This document shows, one piece after another, positions 25,232 to 35,741 of a stretch of DNA of 64,000 nucleotides. The stretch is from CAVQBP01 sp963710745 (lineage in GTDB: Bacteria; Bacteroidota; Ignavibacteria; Ignavibacteriales; Ignavibacteriaceae), in contig CAVQBP010000016.1 of NCBI GenBank assembly GCA_963710745.1, positions 124,001 through 188,000 of the forward strand, read 5' to 3'. The notes under the pieces were generated by a model that searched no databases, was not told the origin of the DNA, and saw nothing but the letters and a program-made list of their open reading frames with translations. Position 1 is the stretch's first letter; every line of letters begins with the position of its first letter. The translations under genes and the position numbers were made by a program.

Positions 25232-28200
25232 TTATTTCAGGAATATCATTTTTTTAGCAAGAACAAACTTGCCTGCCATTATTCTATAAATATATACACC
25301 TGTTGCAACATTGATACTATTATCGTTTGTTCCATCCCATCTGGCTTCATAAAAACCGGGATCCTTAATATCGTTAACAAGTGTTTTTACTTTCTCTCCG
25401 AGAGTATTGTAAACCTCAAGCACAACCTTTTCCTTTTGCGGCAATTGGAACTTGATTGTAGTTGAAGGATTGAACGGATTCGGGTAATTCTGTGATAAGC
25501 TGAAAACAGTCGGTAAAGCAGAAACTTCCAGTATGTTTGAGTAAGTAAAGCTTCCGTTATAGTCAATTTGTTTTAATCTGTAATAGAATTTACCACCGCC
25601 TGAAATTTTATCTGTATAAGTATAAGATTGTTTTTCGGTTGTTGTACCTCTGCCTTTGATATTGCCGATTTTAGAGAAATTCTTTTTATCGGAACTTTTT
25701 TCGATATCAAAACCTGCATTATTCTTTTCTGTAGCTGTTTCCCAGCTTAATGTAATTTTATTTTCTTCGGTATTTGCTGTGAATGATGTTAACTCAACCG
25801 GGACAGGAGTTCCTTGTATGACAAGGTTATCTATTGCCCAGCCCCAACCATGTGTATTTGCATCTGCAAAAAGCCTGAACCTGATTAAGATGGTATCATT
25901 TGCAGAAAAAGATTTATATAAATCTAACACGTGATTTCTGAACATTGTTGAATCACCTGATCCGTTTGATACAAAAGCTGCATACCAGGCAGAATCTGCA
26001 CGTGAATCATATCCATCAACCAGCGGTTTCCAGTTTATACCGTCTTTTGTTCCTTCAACAATTACATAATCCCAGAAATTATCATCTCCGTAAACACTTC
26101 CGGGATCACCGGGTTCAACAATGGCAATATCATCATAGCTCAGAGTAGCATTTGAAGATGAAACAATAATCGGAACTAAAAGTTGTGCAATGTAATTATT
26201 GTTGTCTGCATAAGGATGCGGCGATTGAAGCGCTCCATTACTAAACCCGATTAATGTATCAATGGTAAATCCATTGCCTGCAAAATCATTAGATGGAAAA
26301 TTAAAATCATTTGCATATGATTTTCGGGGTTGAGCCAGAACTTTATCCTCTGCAATTCTTTCATATGATTTATAAGTAATACCGTTTTTGTAGCTGATTA
26401 CCTGGACTGAATCTTCCTTAGTCATCATTACCGTATATAAGATTGAAGTATCTTTAACTGCAGAATTTGCAGGTAATTTAGCTTCAAACCTTTGATTTAT
26501 CATTACATGTGTAGAATCATAAGGTGATCTTAGTGTAAACGGAATGACGAGCATACCAGATGGATTTTGAGCCAGAGGAGACAAACGAGGTGATTTTGTA
26601 ACTGCGGGCGGTTCATAACCGGATAATTCCGGTGCTTTATATGACCAGATGCCTCTTCCGTGAGTCGCAACTACAATCTCATCATTTACTATTACCATTT
26701 CATAAATTGCTGTAGCAGGTAATCCGTTGTCAGCATATGCCCAGCTTCCGCCGCCGTCTGTAGTTTGATAAATACCTATATCCGTGCCGGCCCACATAAC
26801 ATTGGGGTCATTTGGAAAAACAACTAAACTATAACAAGCTACATCAGGAAAACCGGTTGAACTTACTGTATCTGTTCCAAATCCCGAAATATCTGTCCAT
26901 GTTTGTCCAAGATCAGTTGTCTTGAGGATTTTCGGAGCTTTAGCAAACGAGAAAAGAATGTATGCTGTGCTGTCTTTTAAAGGATCTGTTTCTAAACTTG
27001 TAATATTTCCTAAAGTAACATTTGTATAATTATTTGTGGGTTTATATGTTAAACCTCCGTCTGTTGAAACAAATATATTTCTGCTACTTGACATTCCGCT
27101 GCCGGCCCATACAATCTGAGGATTAGCTATAGACATTTTTACCTGAGCAAAAGTTGCCGTGCCTGAAATGTTAGAATCGATCGGTGTTAAAGTCCAGCTT
27201 GATGCGAAGTCATCGGATCTCCATATACCCGAAGCACCAATTGCAAAGACCATATCAGGATCATTCTTTGATTTGGCTAATTTTGTTATAAATGGAGCGC
27301 TGTTTCCTACATCGGTTAAACCATTGGAAGAACTTGCACTTTCCCAGGTTACTCCGCCATCAGTTGATTTAAAGATGTTGTTGAATTGTGAAGATTCCAG
27401 CATTGAATTAGGATCGTCATATTTCCAGACAGCTTCAAAACCGTCGCCGCTTGGAGCCGGCAGCCAGGAGCTGGTGTCTGTAGGATCTAAAGGAGAAAAC
27501 CATGAACCATTATCCTGCGTTCCACCGATAAATCTGTCGGCACCGTTCATTTTATCTACGCCATAGAATTGTGTTGTATTATATCCGTTTCGTGGGTTTG
27601 TAAATGTTGTGCCTTTATCATCGGAATATGCAATACCTCCATCATTACCATCAACCAGCCTGAAACTTTGAGTTGTTTCATTGGTTTTTACTAAAGTAAT
27701 ATTGTGCTGATCAGGATGGACACCTTTTGAAGTACCTCCAAATTGACGGTAAACGTCAGCAATCGGAGTAGCAGTTAATCTTTTTGTTACAAAAGTACCC
27801 CAGTTAATTCTTATAAGTGAACTTGGTAAATTATTCGGATCGAAGGTAGTGCCCATTGGAGCTTCCGGCCAGAATGCATAAGTATTTTTATAAGCCATCC
27901 CGGCTGTTTTGGCAATATTTGTATCAGGTTTAGTTGAATCATAAGGTACTGCATTAATGAAAACATATTCTCTTGAAAGTCCTCCCGGAGCGGATGCTTC
28001 ATCCATCGGATTCCAGGTGCCGCTGTTATCCTGATCTCTGAAGGATACCATTAATTGGCGGTTATGATCAACATCCCATACTTCAAAAGGTACATCAACA
28101 TAATCCTGGTATGGATATTGGAAATTGGCAGCGAATACAAATCTATGTGCCTTCTGATGCATTCCGGGTCCGAATCTTACTTCTACAGTAGTATAATCTG

Positions 28201-29807
28201 TGTCATTTAAACTAGTTGGTAAACCATGGAAAACCTGACCAAGATCTAACCCGCCTTCAGCATATCTGCCACCCCAATTAACAAAAGATAAGAACGAACT
28301 TATATTATCTTCATCAACACCGGTAATTTGTTTTGCTGATGTATCTGAACCGGCGATCCTGTCTAATTTAAAAATACTTACACCGCCGACATATACACTG
28401 TTCTTATTATATGGATCAACAGCAATACAGTTATCATACCATCCCTGTCCGCCGAGCCAGTCTTTATCTACTCCGGAAGTATCGGTCAGAGGATACCAAT
28501 TTGTACCTGCATCATCACTGACGTATAAAATTGAGCCGCTTGAACCTCCTTCAGCAGAAAAATATAAAGTTGAAGTATCTGTTGGCGCTACAGCAATTTC
28601 CATTCTTAAAACAGGGCCTATACCATTAGATGAGTTTGACCATATTTTCCCGCCATCAACAGACTTGATAACACCTACACTGTTAATTGTCGCATACTGT
28701 GTACTGAAGTTTTCAGGATTTGCTATAATATCTTCAACACTATTGCTTCCTGCATTATAAACCATATCCCAGCTTGTACCTCCATCAGTGGATCTGAAAA
28801 TACCGGAGGGCGGAGCTGTTGTAGATGAATTGTACCAGAAACCGGGAGTAGCAGATACTAACAGAGTATTTTCATCCGAAGGATCAACAATTATTCTGGT
28901 AATATTCTGCATCATTCTATTGTTTGCTGTACTGGCCAGCTGATTCCAGCTTACACCTCTATCTGTAGATTTCCATATCCCTGTACCGTCTATTTCGTCT
29001 GCATTAAAGAAGCCCTCACCTGTACCGGCATAAATAACATTATGATTCGACATTGCCATAGCAATAGTGCTGGTTGCTAAATTAGTTATATTAGGAGTTA
29101 AATTTGTCCATGAATCGCCTGCGTTTGTAGTTTTCCAAACTCCACCACCTACAGAACCGACAAACCATGTGTTGAAACTTGGATCATCCGGGTCAACGAT
29201 AATACCCCTTGTTCTTCCACTGACATTTCCCGGTCCGCGTTCAATCCAATTTAAAGAACTGACCTTAGACATCTTGTTTAAAGATTTTGTCGAAGTCATA
29301 TGTCTTGTTTTTAACATTTGTTCAATTTTATAATTTCTAGGATAATCAGGAGCATTCCTTCCGCTGCGTGTCCTGATATCTCTTTCATACTTTGCGAAAA
29401 GATCAGGATGATCGGCTTTATTTTCTCCTTCTATCATTTCTTCTCTTTGCGGAACCAAACCTTTTAACAATTCTTTTTTACCTTTATCTTTTTCAAATTC
29501 AGAATAATCTTCGTCTTCCTCTTTCCCGTTTTCCCCTTTAATTATTTCTTTTTCTCCCTTGAACGACGGGTTATCGTTTTTTTCTCTTTTTATTCTATTT
29601 ACTTTACCGACAGAGGATAATTCTGCGGAGCTTTCTTTAACCTCCTTTAGCAACCTGAGGTTTATCAAGCTTTATTTGATTGACTTTGGCGATCTCTTTT
29701 TTCCTCTTTTCAATTTTGTCAGGATTATTTACACTTGAAAAAAGAAAGAACCCAATTACACCTGCTGTTATAAACAGGGTAATAAAAATAAGTAAACGAT
29801 TTTTCAT
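25232..29807 (-). CDS. Giant secreted BNR/VPS10-like beta-propeller protein with T9SS sorting domain, frameshifted near the N-terminus
   Basis: About 1524 residues once one extra base is removed. A signal anchor starts at the ATG 29805-29807 (GGAGAC upstream) with 'NRLLIFITLFITAGVIGFF'. This frame stops at 29637-29639, while the long frame begins just past it; dropping one G in AAAGGAGG near 29645-29652 joins 'DKPQVAK' to 'EVKESSAELSSVGK'. A charged pro-region follows, then repeated Asp-box/BNR units ('GIWKSTDRGVSWNQL', 'GIFRSTDGGTSWDMV', 'GIYQTTDGGGSWAYA') of a sortilin-type propeller, C-terminal beta domains, and a sorting domain ('LSQNYPNPFNPSTTIKFQLP', 'GVYIYRIMAGKFV', 'KKMIFLK'). Enzymatic activity is not evident. 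An upstream lipoprotein gene is 40 bases away. Confidence 0.85.
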
Positions 29808-29846
29808 TTGGTCTCCTTAATTGTTGGAACATTTCAACTAATTTTA

Positions 29847-30302
29847 TTATTTGTTTGTGTCTTGATCGAAAAGTTTTCTTTTTGAGATTATATCATAAGT
29901 ATATCCGAAATTCTGACTATCTACATCGCCGTTTCCTTTAACTATTTCCGGGATAGTTGTTACTATAAATTGATGGTTATTTTTCCACTTAATATTACCA
30001 TTTGCAAGATTATCCTGGAAGATTATCTTTTGCGCACTGGTGTTATAAACAAAAAATTTCAATGGCGGATTCAGCGATTTAAGTTTATTGCTTGGTGAAT
30101 AGTAGATTATTAGATACGTTGAATCGGAATTGGATTCTACTTTATAATCATCTTTAAATTTTTCTTCTGCAATTTTTTTATAGATTGGTGTACCAGGGTG
30201 CAGCTCTTCTCCTTCTTCTTTTGAACTGCCGCAGGCATTCAAAAAAAGAAAAAAAGAAATAAATATAAAAATATTTCTTAACATGATGTTCCGCATATAC
30301 AT
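29847..30302 (-). CDS. Small lipoprotein, unknown
   Basis: Predicted lipoprotein of about 151 residues from the ATG at 30300-30302; the Met six codons further, before 'LRNIFIFISF', is another possible start. The signal peptide ends in lipobox 'FLNAC', followed by a Glu-rich linker ('GSSKEEGEELHPG'). The mature part looks like a beta-sandwich or propeller-fragment domain ('STYLIIYYSPSNKL', 'KFFVYNTSAQKIIFQDN') but no family is recognised. It ends 40 bases before the giant T9SS protein and appears to be the first gene of that unit, with a promoter at 30393-30421. It may act with that protein at the outer membrane, which is inference. Confidence 0.6.
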   Translation of the reverse strand: MYMRNIMLRNIFIFISFFLFLNACGSSKEEGEELHPGTPIYKKIAEEKFKDDYKVESNSDSTYLIIYYSPSNKLKSLNPPLKFFVYNTSAQKIIFQDNLANGNIKWKNNHQFIVTTIPEIVKGNGDVDSQNFGYTYDIISKRKLFDQDTNK

Positions 30303-30392
30303 CAAATTAAATCCTATTAGAAATATTAAGAATTGTAATTTGTATCTGGTAGTTATACTTAAGTATTCTGAAAGAATTCAGGAACCGTTATG

Positions 30393-30421
30393 AACATAAA
30401 AAGTTTCTTTGATATTGTCAA
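30393..30421 (-). promoter_or_regulatory. Sigma70-type promoter for the lipoprotein/T9SS unit
   Basis: Minus strand: consensus TTGACA (30416-30421), 17 bases, TATGTT (30393-30398), about 90 bases before the lipoprotein ATG. Confidence 0.55.
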
Positions 30422-30485
30422 CAAAACATAACAAAATAGTTTCAAGGATTGATTCGTGTATATCTATTGTCACATTACCGGATTT

Positions 30486-30614
30486 CTATTTTAAAAAAAT
30501 CATTTTTTTGGCAAGGATAAATTTGCCGGCGGGTATTCTATATATATACACTCCTGTATGCTTTGGAATAAGTTTTATCAATGTGTCTGTTTTTAAGGCG
30601 ATGCGGTTTGCTGG
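30486..30614 (-). pseudogene. Relict T9SS C-terminal sorting-domain fragment
   Basis: A stop-bounded minus-strand frame with no start encodes the end of a T9SS sorting domain: 'KHTGVYIYRIPAGKFILAKK' then 'MIFLK' and a TAG stop at 30486-30488. It closely matches the last residues of the giant T9SS protein (25232). The upstream half of the domain ('NPFNPST', 'YNxLGxxV') is missing. It overlaps the 3' end of the Omp85-like gene in another frame. This is probably the scar of a deleted or decayed secreted-protein gene. Confidence 0.65.
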
Positions 30615-32392
30615 TTATTTCCGAATTGAAAAATTGAAGGTGCACTTAAACCAAAATCCCGGGAACCCAAAACAAAAGTTGTATTAAATATTATTTTAAA
30701 AGTACCTCCAGTTGTTCTGTTATTAATTGGAATATAAGCAAGGGAAATAGAAAAATTAGTATTTGTAATTGATTGATTTCTCGTCCTGATTCCGATGCCG
30801 TAGGACTGGTAAAGTTTGCTGTTCGAAAGATTAACTTCAGCATTTGAAATTAAACCGAAATCTGAAAAAATTATCCCGCCAAGTACAAATCCTAAAGGAG
30901 AAAAAGGACTGAAGATCCTCGCCTCCAGATTTAAGGTTATCCTTTTAGTTCCATACAGAAGAATATTATCCAATCCCCTGATATTATTTTCCGAGTTTAA
31001 ATATATTTGCTCTCCCTGCAGTCTGTTAAATCCATACAAAAGATCGGCTTGCAGAAAATAGCGGTATTTCCATTTCTCTTTTTTAAATAAAATTGAATGG
31101 TATATGAAATTAAAATTGAGGAGATTCTGTTCCCAGTTCCTCATATTTTTAAATCCTCCTAATTTTAAATCTAAAGAACTGTATCCGATTCCCGTAAGTC
31201 TTCTTGAATAAATTGCTTCTATTCCTGTATACCATCTGCTGCTGAGAGCTCCTATATCTTTACCTAAAATTAGAGAAAGCATCCCTCCCACAGGAATATC
31301 TTCGGTGATTCCGAAACCGTCGACATAGTTATCTTCGTAATACTGTTTTCTTAAAATACCTGTGCCGAATAAATATTGAGTAAAAGAATTAAATAATCTT
31401 CCTGAAATTATAGAATTTACAGGCCTTTCAGGATAATCAACATGTAATGTTCTTGCAGATAAAAAAGCTTCGGTATTTCTTTTTAGATCCGAAGATAAGA
31501 ACCATAATTGAAAAGTTTTCCCGATCCAAATGTCCTGCGTAATTTCGAGGAACGGAAAATTAACTGTGCCGATAGAATCATTGGAATATCGGAAAATATT
31601 ATTATTCCAGCTGAAAGTCAAAGCTCCGGACCAGGGAATATATATTGAAGTAAAAGGCCGGGAAAAACCAATGCTCTTAAAATTCGAACTATTGTCAGTT
31701 TCAAATTTACCATCTGCGTTGATAAAAGTACCTCCGATATTTGTTGCGGTATATCGGATATTTCCTCCAGAACCGATGGTACTGTTTTCATCATGAGTAT
31801 ATTTTGCCTCGAAGAAGTGTCCAAATCCTAAAAAATTTTGATCACTTAAACCGAGATAACCGGTTTTATAATTCGTCTTATATGAAAACTGGAGAGAAAT
31901 AGTCCATTTATCCTGAACAATAACATTTACATCAACACTGTCATTTGCGTTTTTAACAGGCAGCGGTTTTATATTCGCATCAAGAAAAACATCGCTTTTT
32001 CGTAATATTCTTTCACTTTCATATAATAATCTGGGATTTAATTTATCGCCTTCTTTAAATAAAAGTTCATTCCTGACTACCCACTTTTTTGATTTTACAT
32101 GAAGTGAATTACCGATCTTACCAAACCAGGAAGGTTTCCACTGCGTATCATCATTTGATACCGGACTGGAAACATCTCTTACATAAATATTTATGCGCCT
32201 TATTATTTTACCTTCAAAGGATGAAAATTTTTCTTCATCTTTTGCATAAGAAGACCGGGTACTTGCTCGTACAGAATTATTATCTATACTACTGAAATTT
32301 TGAGCAAAAGAAGTCAGCGAAAAAATAATAAACAAAGTAAAAATTTGTTTAATATCAATTTTTAAACTGTAATTTTTTATTAAAATCAGCAT
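30593..32392 (-). CDS. Omp85/BamA-like outer-membrane protein
   Basis: Protein of 599 residues with a signal peptide ('LFIIFSLTSFAQ'), one or two POTRA-like repeats (residues about 60-165, with 'GDKLNPRLLYESERILRKS' typical of a POTRA helix-strand), and a long beta-barrel domain from about 185 ('LGLSDQNFLGFGHFFEAKY'). The 'NFLGFG' segment and the C-terminal strand pattern fit the surface-antigen/Omp85 superfamily, but there are fewer POTRA repeats than in BamA, so a TamA- or FplA-like role is as likely as BamA. The N-terminus holds an extra 16 residues before the hydrophobic core; a later start is possible. It is divergent from citrate synthase. Confidence 0.75.
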   Translation of the reverse strand: MLILIKNYSLKIDIKQIFTLFIIFSLTSFAQNFSSIDNNSVRASTRSSYAKDEEKFSSFEGKIIRRINIYVRDVSSPVSNDDTQWKPSWFGKIGNSLHVKSKKWVVRNELLFKEGDKLNPRLLYESERILRKSDVFLDANIKPLPVKNANDSVDVNVIVQDKWTISLQFSYKTNYKTGYLGLSDQNFLGFGHFFEAKYTHDENSTIGSGGNIRYTATNIGGTFINADGKFETDNSSNFKSIGFSRPFTSIYIPWSGALTFSWNNNIFRYSNDSIGTVNFPFLEITQDIWIGKTFQLWFLSSDLKRNTEAFLSARTLHVDYPERPVNSIISGRLFNSFTQYLFGTGILRKQYYEDNYVDGFGITEDIPVGGMLSLILGKDIGALSSRWYTGIEAIYSRRLTGIGYSSLDLKLGGFKNMRNWEQNLLNFNFIYHSILFKKEKWKYRYFLQADLLYGFNRLQGEQIYLNSENNIRGLDNILLYGTKRITLNLEARIFSPFSPLGFVLGGIIFSDFGLISNAEVNLSNSKLYQSYGIGIRTRNQSITNTNFSISLAYIPINNRTTGGTFKIIFNTTFVLGSRDFGLSAPSIFQFGNNQQTASP

Positions 32393-32489
32393 ACAGCATA
32401 TTTAACAAAATTTTAAATGTTGGAATGTGACATGATTTTTTAATTTTAATTACTTAATAAAAATTTTGCCGGGTTTATTTATTATTAAA

Positions 32490-32518
32490 TTGCCGGGAAT
32501 TTGTTTGTGAGTTATAAT
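32490..32518 (+). promoter_or_regulatory. Sigma70-type promoter for citrate synthase
   Basis: TTGCCG (32490-32495), 17 bases, consensus TATAAT (32513-32518). The leader to the gene is about 120 bases. A second possibility is a Bacteroidota-style element, TAACTTTG at 32596-32603 with ATTG 20 bases before it. Confidence 0.5.
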
Positions 32519-32647
32519 AAAATGATTTATAATAATTAAAGGTCAAGAGAAAATCTTTAATTCAATTGTAAATTGTTTTGTTATGAAAAAAAAAGTAACT
32601 TTGCCTTTTATTTTGTCCAATGAATGTAAGCTCGGAGATGAAATTAA

Positions 32648-33926
32648 ATGTCTGATATACGTAAAAAATTAGATGAAAAAATTAAAGCATGGCGTGAAGA
32701 AACAAAAGATATTATTGAAAAGGGAGGAGATAAAGAACTTTCCAATGTTACTGTAGGTCAGGCATATGGCGGTATGCGCGGAGTCAGGGCATTAATATGT
32801 GATACTTCAAGAGTACCGCGGGAAGAAGGATTGATTATCAGGGGGACTCACCTGAAGAAGCTTGTTGACAAGACTCCCGAAGAGATCTTTTTCCTTTTAC
32901 TTACAGGTGATTTACCGGATAAAAATGAACTTTCTGATTTTTCATCCGAAATTAAAAAAGAGGAAAAAGGTACCCGGTTATGTCTGGAATGTATTAAAAC
33001 ACATGCCGGAAGATTCTCATCCTATGGCCATGCTTAATACCGCAATTCTAGTAATGCAGAAAGAATCTGTTTTTCACAAGGAATATGATAATGGATTAAA
33101 GAAAGAAAATTACTGGAAACCTACACTTGAAGATGCATTGGATATTGTAGCTAAACTGCCGGGCGTTGCTGCAGGTATATATAGAATGAGATTCAATAAA
33201 GGCGAATTGATCCCGGAGAATCCTGAATCGGATTTAAGCGGTGATTATGTGCATATGCTCGGAAAAGAATTTGAAACAGAAGATTTTTATGATCTGATAA
33301 GGCTTTATTTAGTTGCTCATTGTGACCATGAGGGAGGTAATGTTAGTGCATTGGCAACCCAGACCATCAATTCTGCCCTATCCGATCTTTATTACTCTCT
33401 CTCAGGAGGCTTCAATGGTTTAGCCGGACCGCTTCACGGATTAGCTAACCAGGAGAGTTTAAAATGGATTCTTGATTTGATGAACAAATATAATGGTGCT
33501 CCTTCTGAAAACGAACTTAGAGATTTTGTGCAGGAAACTTTAAATTCAGGAAAAGTAATCCCGGGATACGGACATGCAGTCCTCAGGGTTACAGACCCTA
33601 GATTTGAAGCATTCTTGAACTTTGGTAAAAAACATTTTCCGGAAGATCCTGTCTTCTTAACGGTATCAAGGTTGTTTGAAGTTGTTCCTGCTGAATTAAA
33701 AAAACTTGATAAAGTAAAAAATCCATGGCCTAATGTTGATGCTGCAACAGGCTCACTATTATATCACTATGGATTAAAGGAATTTTCTTACTATACTGTA
33801 ATGTTTGCTGTCTCAAGGAGTCTTGGATTAGCAGCTCAGGCAGTTATTAACAGAGCATTATTAAAACCGATAATAAGGCCTAAATCTGTTACGACAGAAG
33901 ATGTAAAAGAGCTGTTAAATAATTAA
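32648..33926 (+). CDS. gltA: Citrate synthase, interrupted by a one-base insertion
   Basis: Enzyme that condenses acetyl-CoA and oxaloacetate; about 425 residues when repaired. The N-terminal part runs from 32648 in one frame ('VTVGQAYGGMRGVRALICDT', 'EEIFFLLLTGDLP') and would end at 33037. The rest reads in the next frame from 'KKVPGYVWNVLKHMPEDSHP'. Removing one A from the A6 run at 32954-32959 restores a continuous protein. Catalytic residues are present: His in 'GPLHGLAN', His in 'PGYGHAVLRVTDPRF', Asp in 'NVDAATGSLLYHYG'. The sequence style is that of the eukaryotic-like type I synthases. Function is probably intact if the indel is an error. Confidence 0.88.
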
Positions 33927-34057
33927 TCTCTGAAATATTATAAATCAACTGATAGGATCTTTTTACCTTTTTTAGTTCAGGTTCTTATTTTTAATCCTTT
34001 TTATGGAAAAACAAGAAAAAAAATTATATCATCTGTAATTTTTTATTATAAACCAAA

Positions 34058-34086
34058 TTGACAGTCGTGTTAAGTTATTCTATATT
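34058..34086 (+). promoter_or_regulatory. Near-consensus sigma70-type promoter for pyrG
   Basis: TTGACA (34058-34063), exactly 17 bases, TATATT (34081-34086). The expected transcript start lies only about 14 bases before the ATG at 34107, giving a very short leader. Confidence 0.7.
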
Positions 34087-34106
34087 TAAGGGCAAAAAAA
34101 ATTTAA

Positions 34107-35741
34107 ATGGCGTCCCGGAAAAAAGTAAAATTTATATTCGTAACAGGTGGTGTTGTTTCATCTTTAGGGAAAGGGATCACTGCCTCCTCACTAGGCCTTC
34201 TTCTTAAACAGCGCGGATACAAAGTAACAATTCAAAAGTTTGATCCTTACATTAATGTGGATCCCGGAACTATGAGCCCGTTCCAGCATGGCGAAGTTTA
34301 TGTTACAGATGACGGTGCCGAAACCGATCTCGATCTTGGTCATTACGAGCGTTTTCTTGACGTTAATATGACCAAAGCTAACAATACAACTACCGGCCAG
34401 GTTTATAATGAAGTAATTACAAAAGAAAGACGCGGTGATTATTTGGGAGCTACAGTTCAGGTAATTCCGCATATTACCGATGAGTTGAAATACAGGCTGA
34501 CTAAATTAAGCGAGCTGGGTGAATACGACATAATTATTACAGAAATAGGCGGAACAGTCGGTGATATCGAATCTCTGCCTTTTATTGAAGCTATTAGACA
34601 ATTAATGCTTTCATTCGGAAGAAAAAATACCTTAAGCATTCATGTAACCCTCGTTCCGTATATTCCTTCTGCTCATGAAGTTAAGACAAAACCGACGCAG
34701 CACAGTGTTAAAAATTTACTTGAGCTTGGAATACAGCCGGATATTTTAATATGCCGTTCCGAAAATAAGCTTCAAAAAGAGCTGAGAGATAAAATTGCTC
34801 TGTTCTGTAACGTTGATTCCAAGGCAGTTATTTCCGCACACGATTGTACTTCAATTTACGAAGTGCCGCTTGTTCTTTTTAAAGAGAAACTAGATCTCCT
34901 GGTAATTAAGAGACTTCATCTTAATGAAAAAAAAATAAAACTGGACGAGTGGGAAAATTTTGTTGAAAAGCTTAAAAATCCTGCTAAAATTGTTGAAATT
35001 GCCGTAATCGGCAAATATATAGAGCATATGGATGCCTATAAAAGTATCTGGGAATCTTTTGTTCATGCCGGAGCAGAAAATGATGCAAAAGTAATTGTCA
35101 GGGCTGTTAATGCAGAAAATTTAGAGACTGAGGATACAAAAAAAATCCTTGAAGGGATTAGCGGAATCCTTGTACCTGGCGGTTTTGGTGAACGCGGAAT
35201 TGAAGGTAAGCTTAAAGCTGTACAATATGCCAGGGAAAATAAAATCCCGTATTTCGGAATATGTCTCGGCCTTCAATGTGCTGTTATTGAATTTGCAAGG
35301 AATGTCTGCGGTATTAAACAGGCTAATAGCTCGGAATTTAAAAAGAACAGGTATAGTGTAATTGATTGGATGCCTGATCAGAAGAATATTAAGAATCTAG
35401 GTGCAACAATGCGGCTCGGAGCTTATCCATGTGTAATTGAACCCGGTACTCATGCTCATGATGCTTATAAATCCGATTATATCTCTGAACGGCACAGGCA
35501 TAGATTTGAGGTAAATAATAAATTCAGAAAGACCCTTTCAGAAAATGGTATGGTCTTCAGCGGTGTATCTCCCGACAGAGAATTAGTTGAAATTATTGAA
35601 ATTCCTGATCATCCGTGGTTTTTGGGGTGTCAGTTTCACCCTGAACTTAAATCACGTGCAACGAAGGCCCATCCTTTATTCCGCAGTTTTGTGGGAGCTG
35701 CTTTAAAATATTCAGAAGAAAAGAAAGCGTCCTTATCCTAA
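34107..35741 (+). CDS. pyrG: CTP synthase
   Basis: Glutamine-dependent enzyme making CTP from UTP, 544 residues, full length. The N-terminal synthetase domain has 'VTGGVVSSLGKGITASSLG', 'KFDPYINVDPGTMSPFQHGE' and 'GGTVGDIESLPF'. The C-terminal class I glutamine amidotransferase domain has 'PGGFGERG', the nucleophile Cys in 'FGICLGLQCAVIE' and the His/Glu pair in 'CQFHPELKS'. The final TAA overlaps the start of the next gene (TAATG), so the TPR protein is translationally coupled. A near-perfect promoter precedes it. Confidence 0.97.
   Translation: MASRKKVKFIFVTGGVVSSLGKGITASSLGLLLKQRGYKVTIQKFDPYINVDPGTMSPFQHGEVYVTDDGAETDLDLGHYERFLDVNMTKANNTTTGQVYNEVITKERRGDYLGATVQVIPHITDELKYRLTKLSELGEYDIIITEIGGTVGDIESLPFIEAIRQLMLSFGRKNTLSIHVTLVPYIPSAHEVKTKPTQHSVKNLLELGIQPDILICRSENKLQKELRDKIALFCNVDSKAVISAHDCTSIYEVPLVLFKEKLDLLVIKRLHLNEKKIKLDEWENFVEKLKNPAKIVEIAVIGKYIEHMDAYKSIWESFVHAGAENDAKVIVRAVNAENLETEDTKKILEGISGILVPGGFGERGIEGKLKAVQYARENKIPYFGICLGLQCAVIEFARNVCGIKQANSSEFKKNRYSVIDWMPDQKNIKNLGATMRLGAYPCVIEPGTHAHDAYKSDYISERHRHRFEVNNKFRKTLSENGMVFSGVSPDRELVEIIEIPDHPWFLGCQFHPELKSRATKAHPLFRSFVGAALKYSEEKKASLS

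Noticed and set aside
27159..27566. 135-codon plus-strand frame inside the giant T9SS gene
   Set aside because: Antisense to conserved BNR repeats; no family resemblance or start signal.
32596..32603. Bacteroidota-style -7 element TAACTTTG before citrate synthase
   Set aside because: Not dismissed entirely, but the TTGCCG-17-TATAAT pair upstream is the better match and fits the promoter style of the rest of the window.
34191..34639. Minus-strand frames across pyrG
   Set aside because: Shadows of a highly conserved gene; no independent support.
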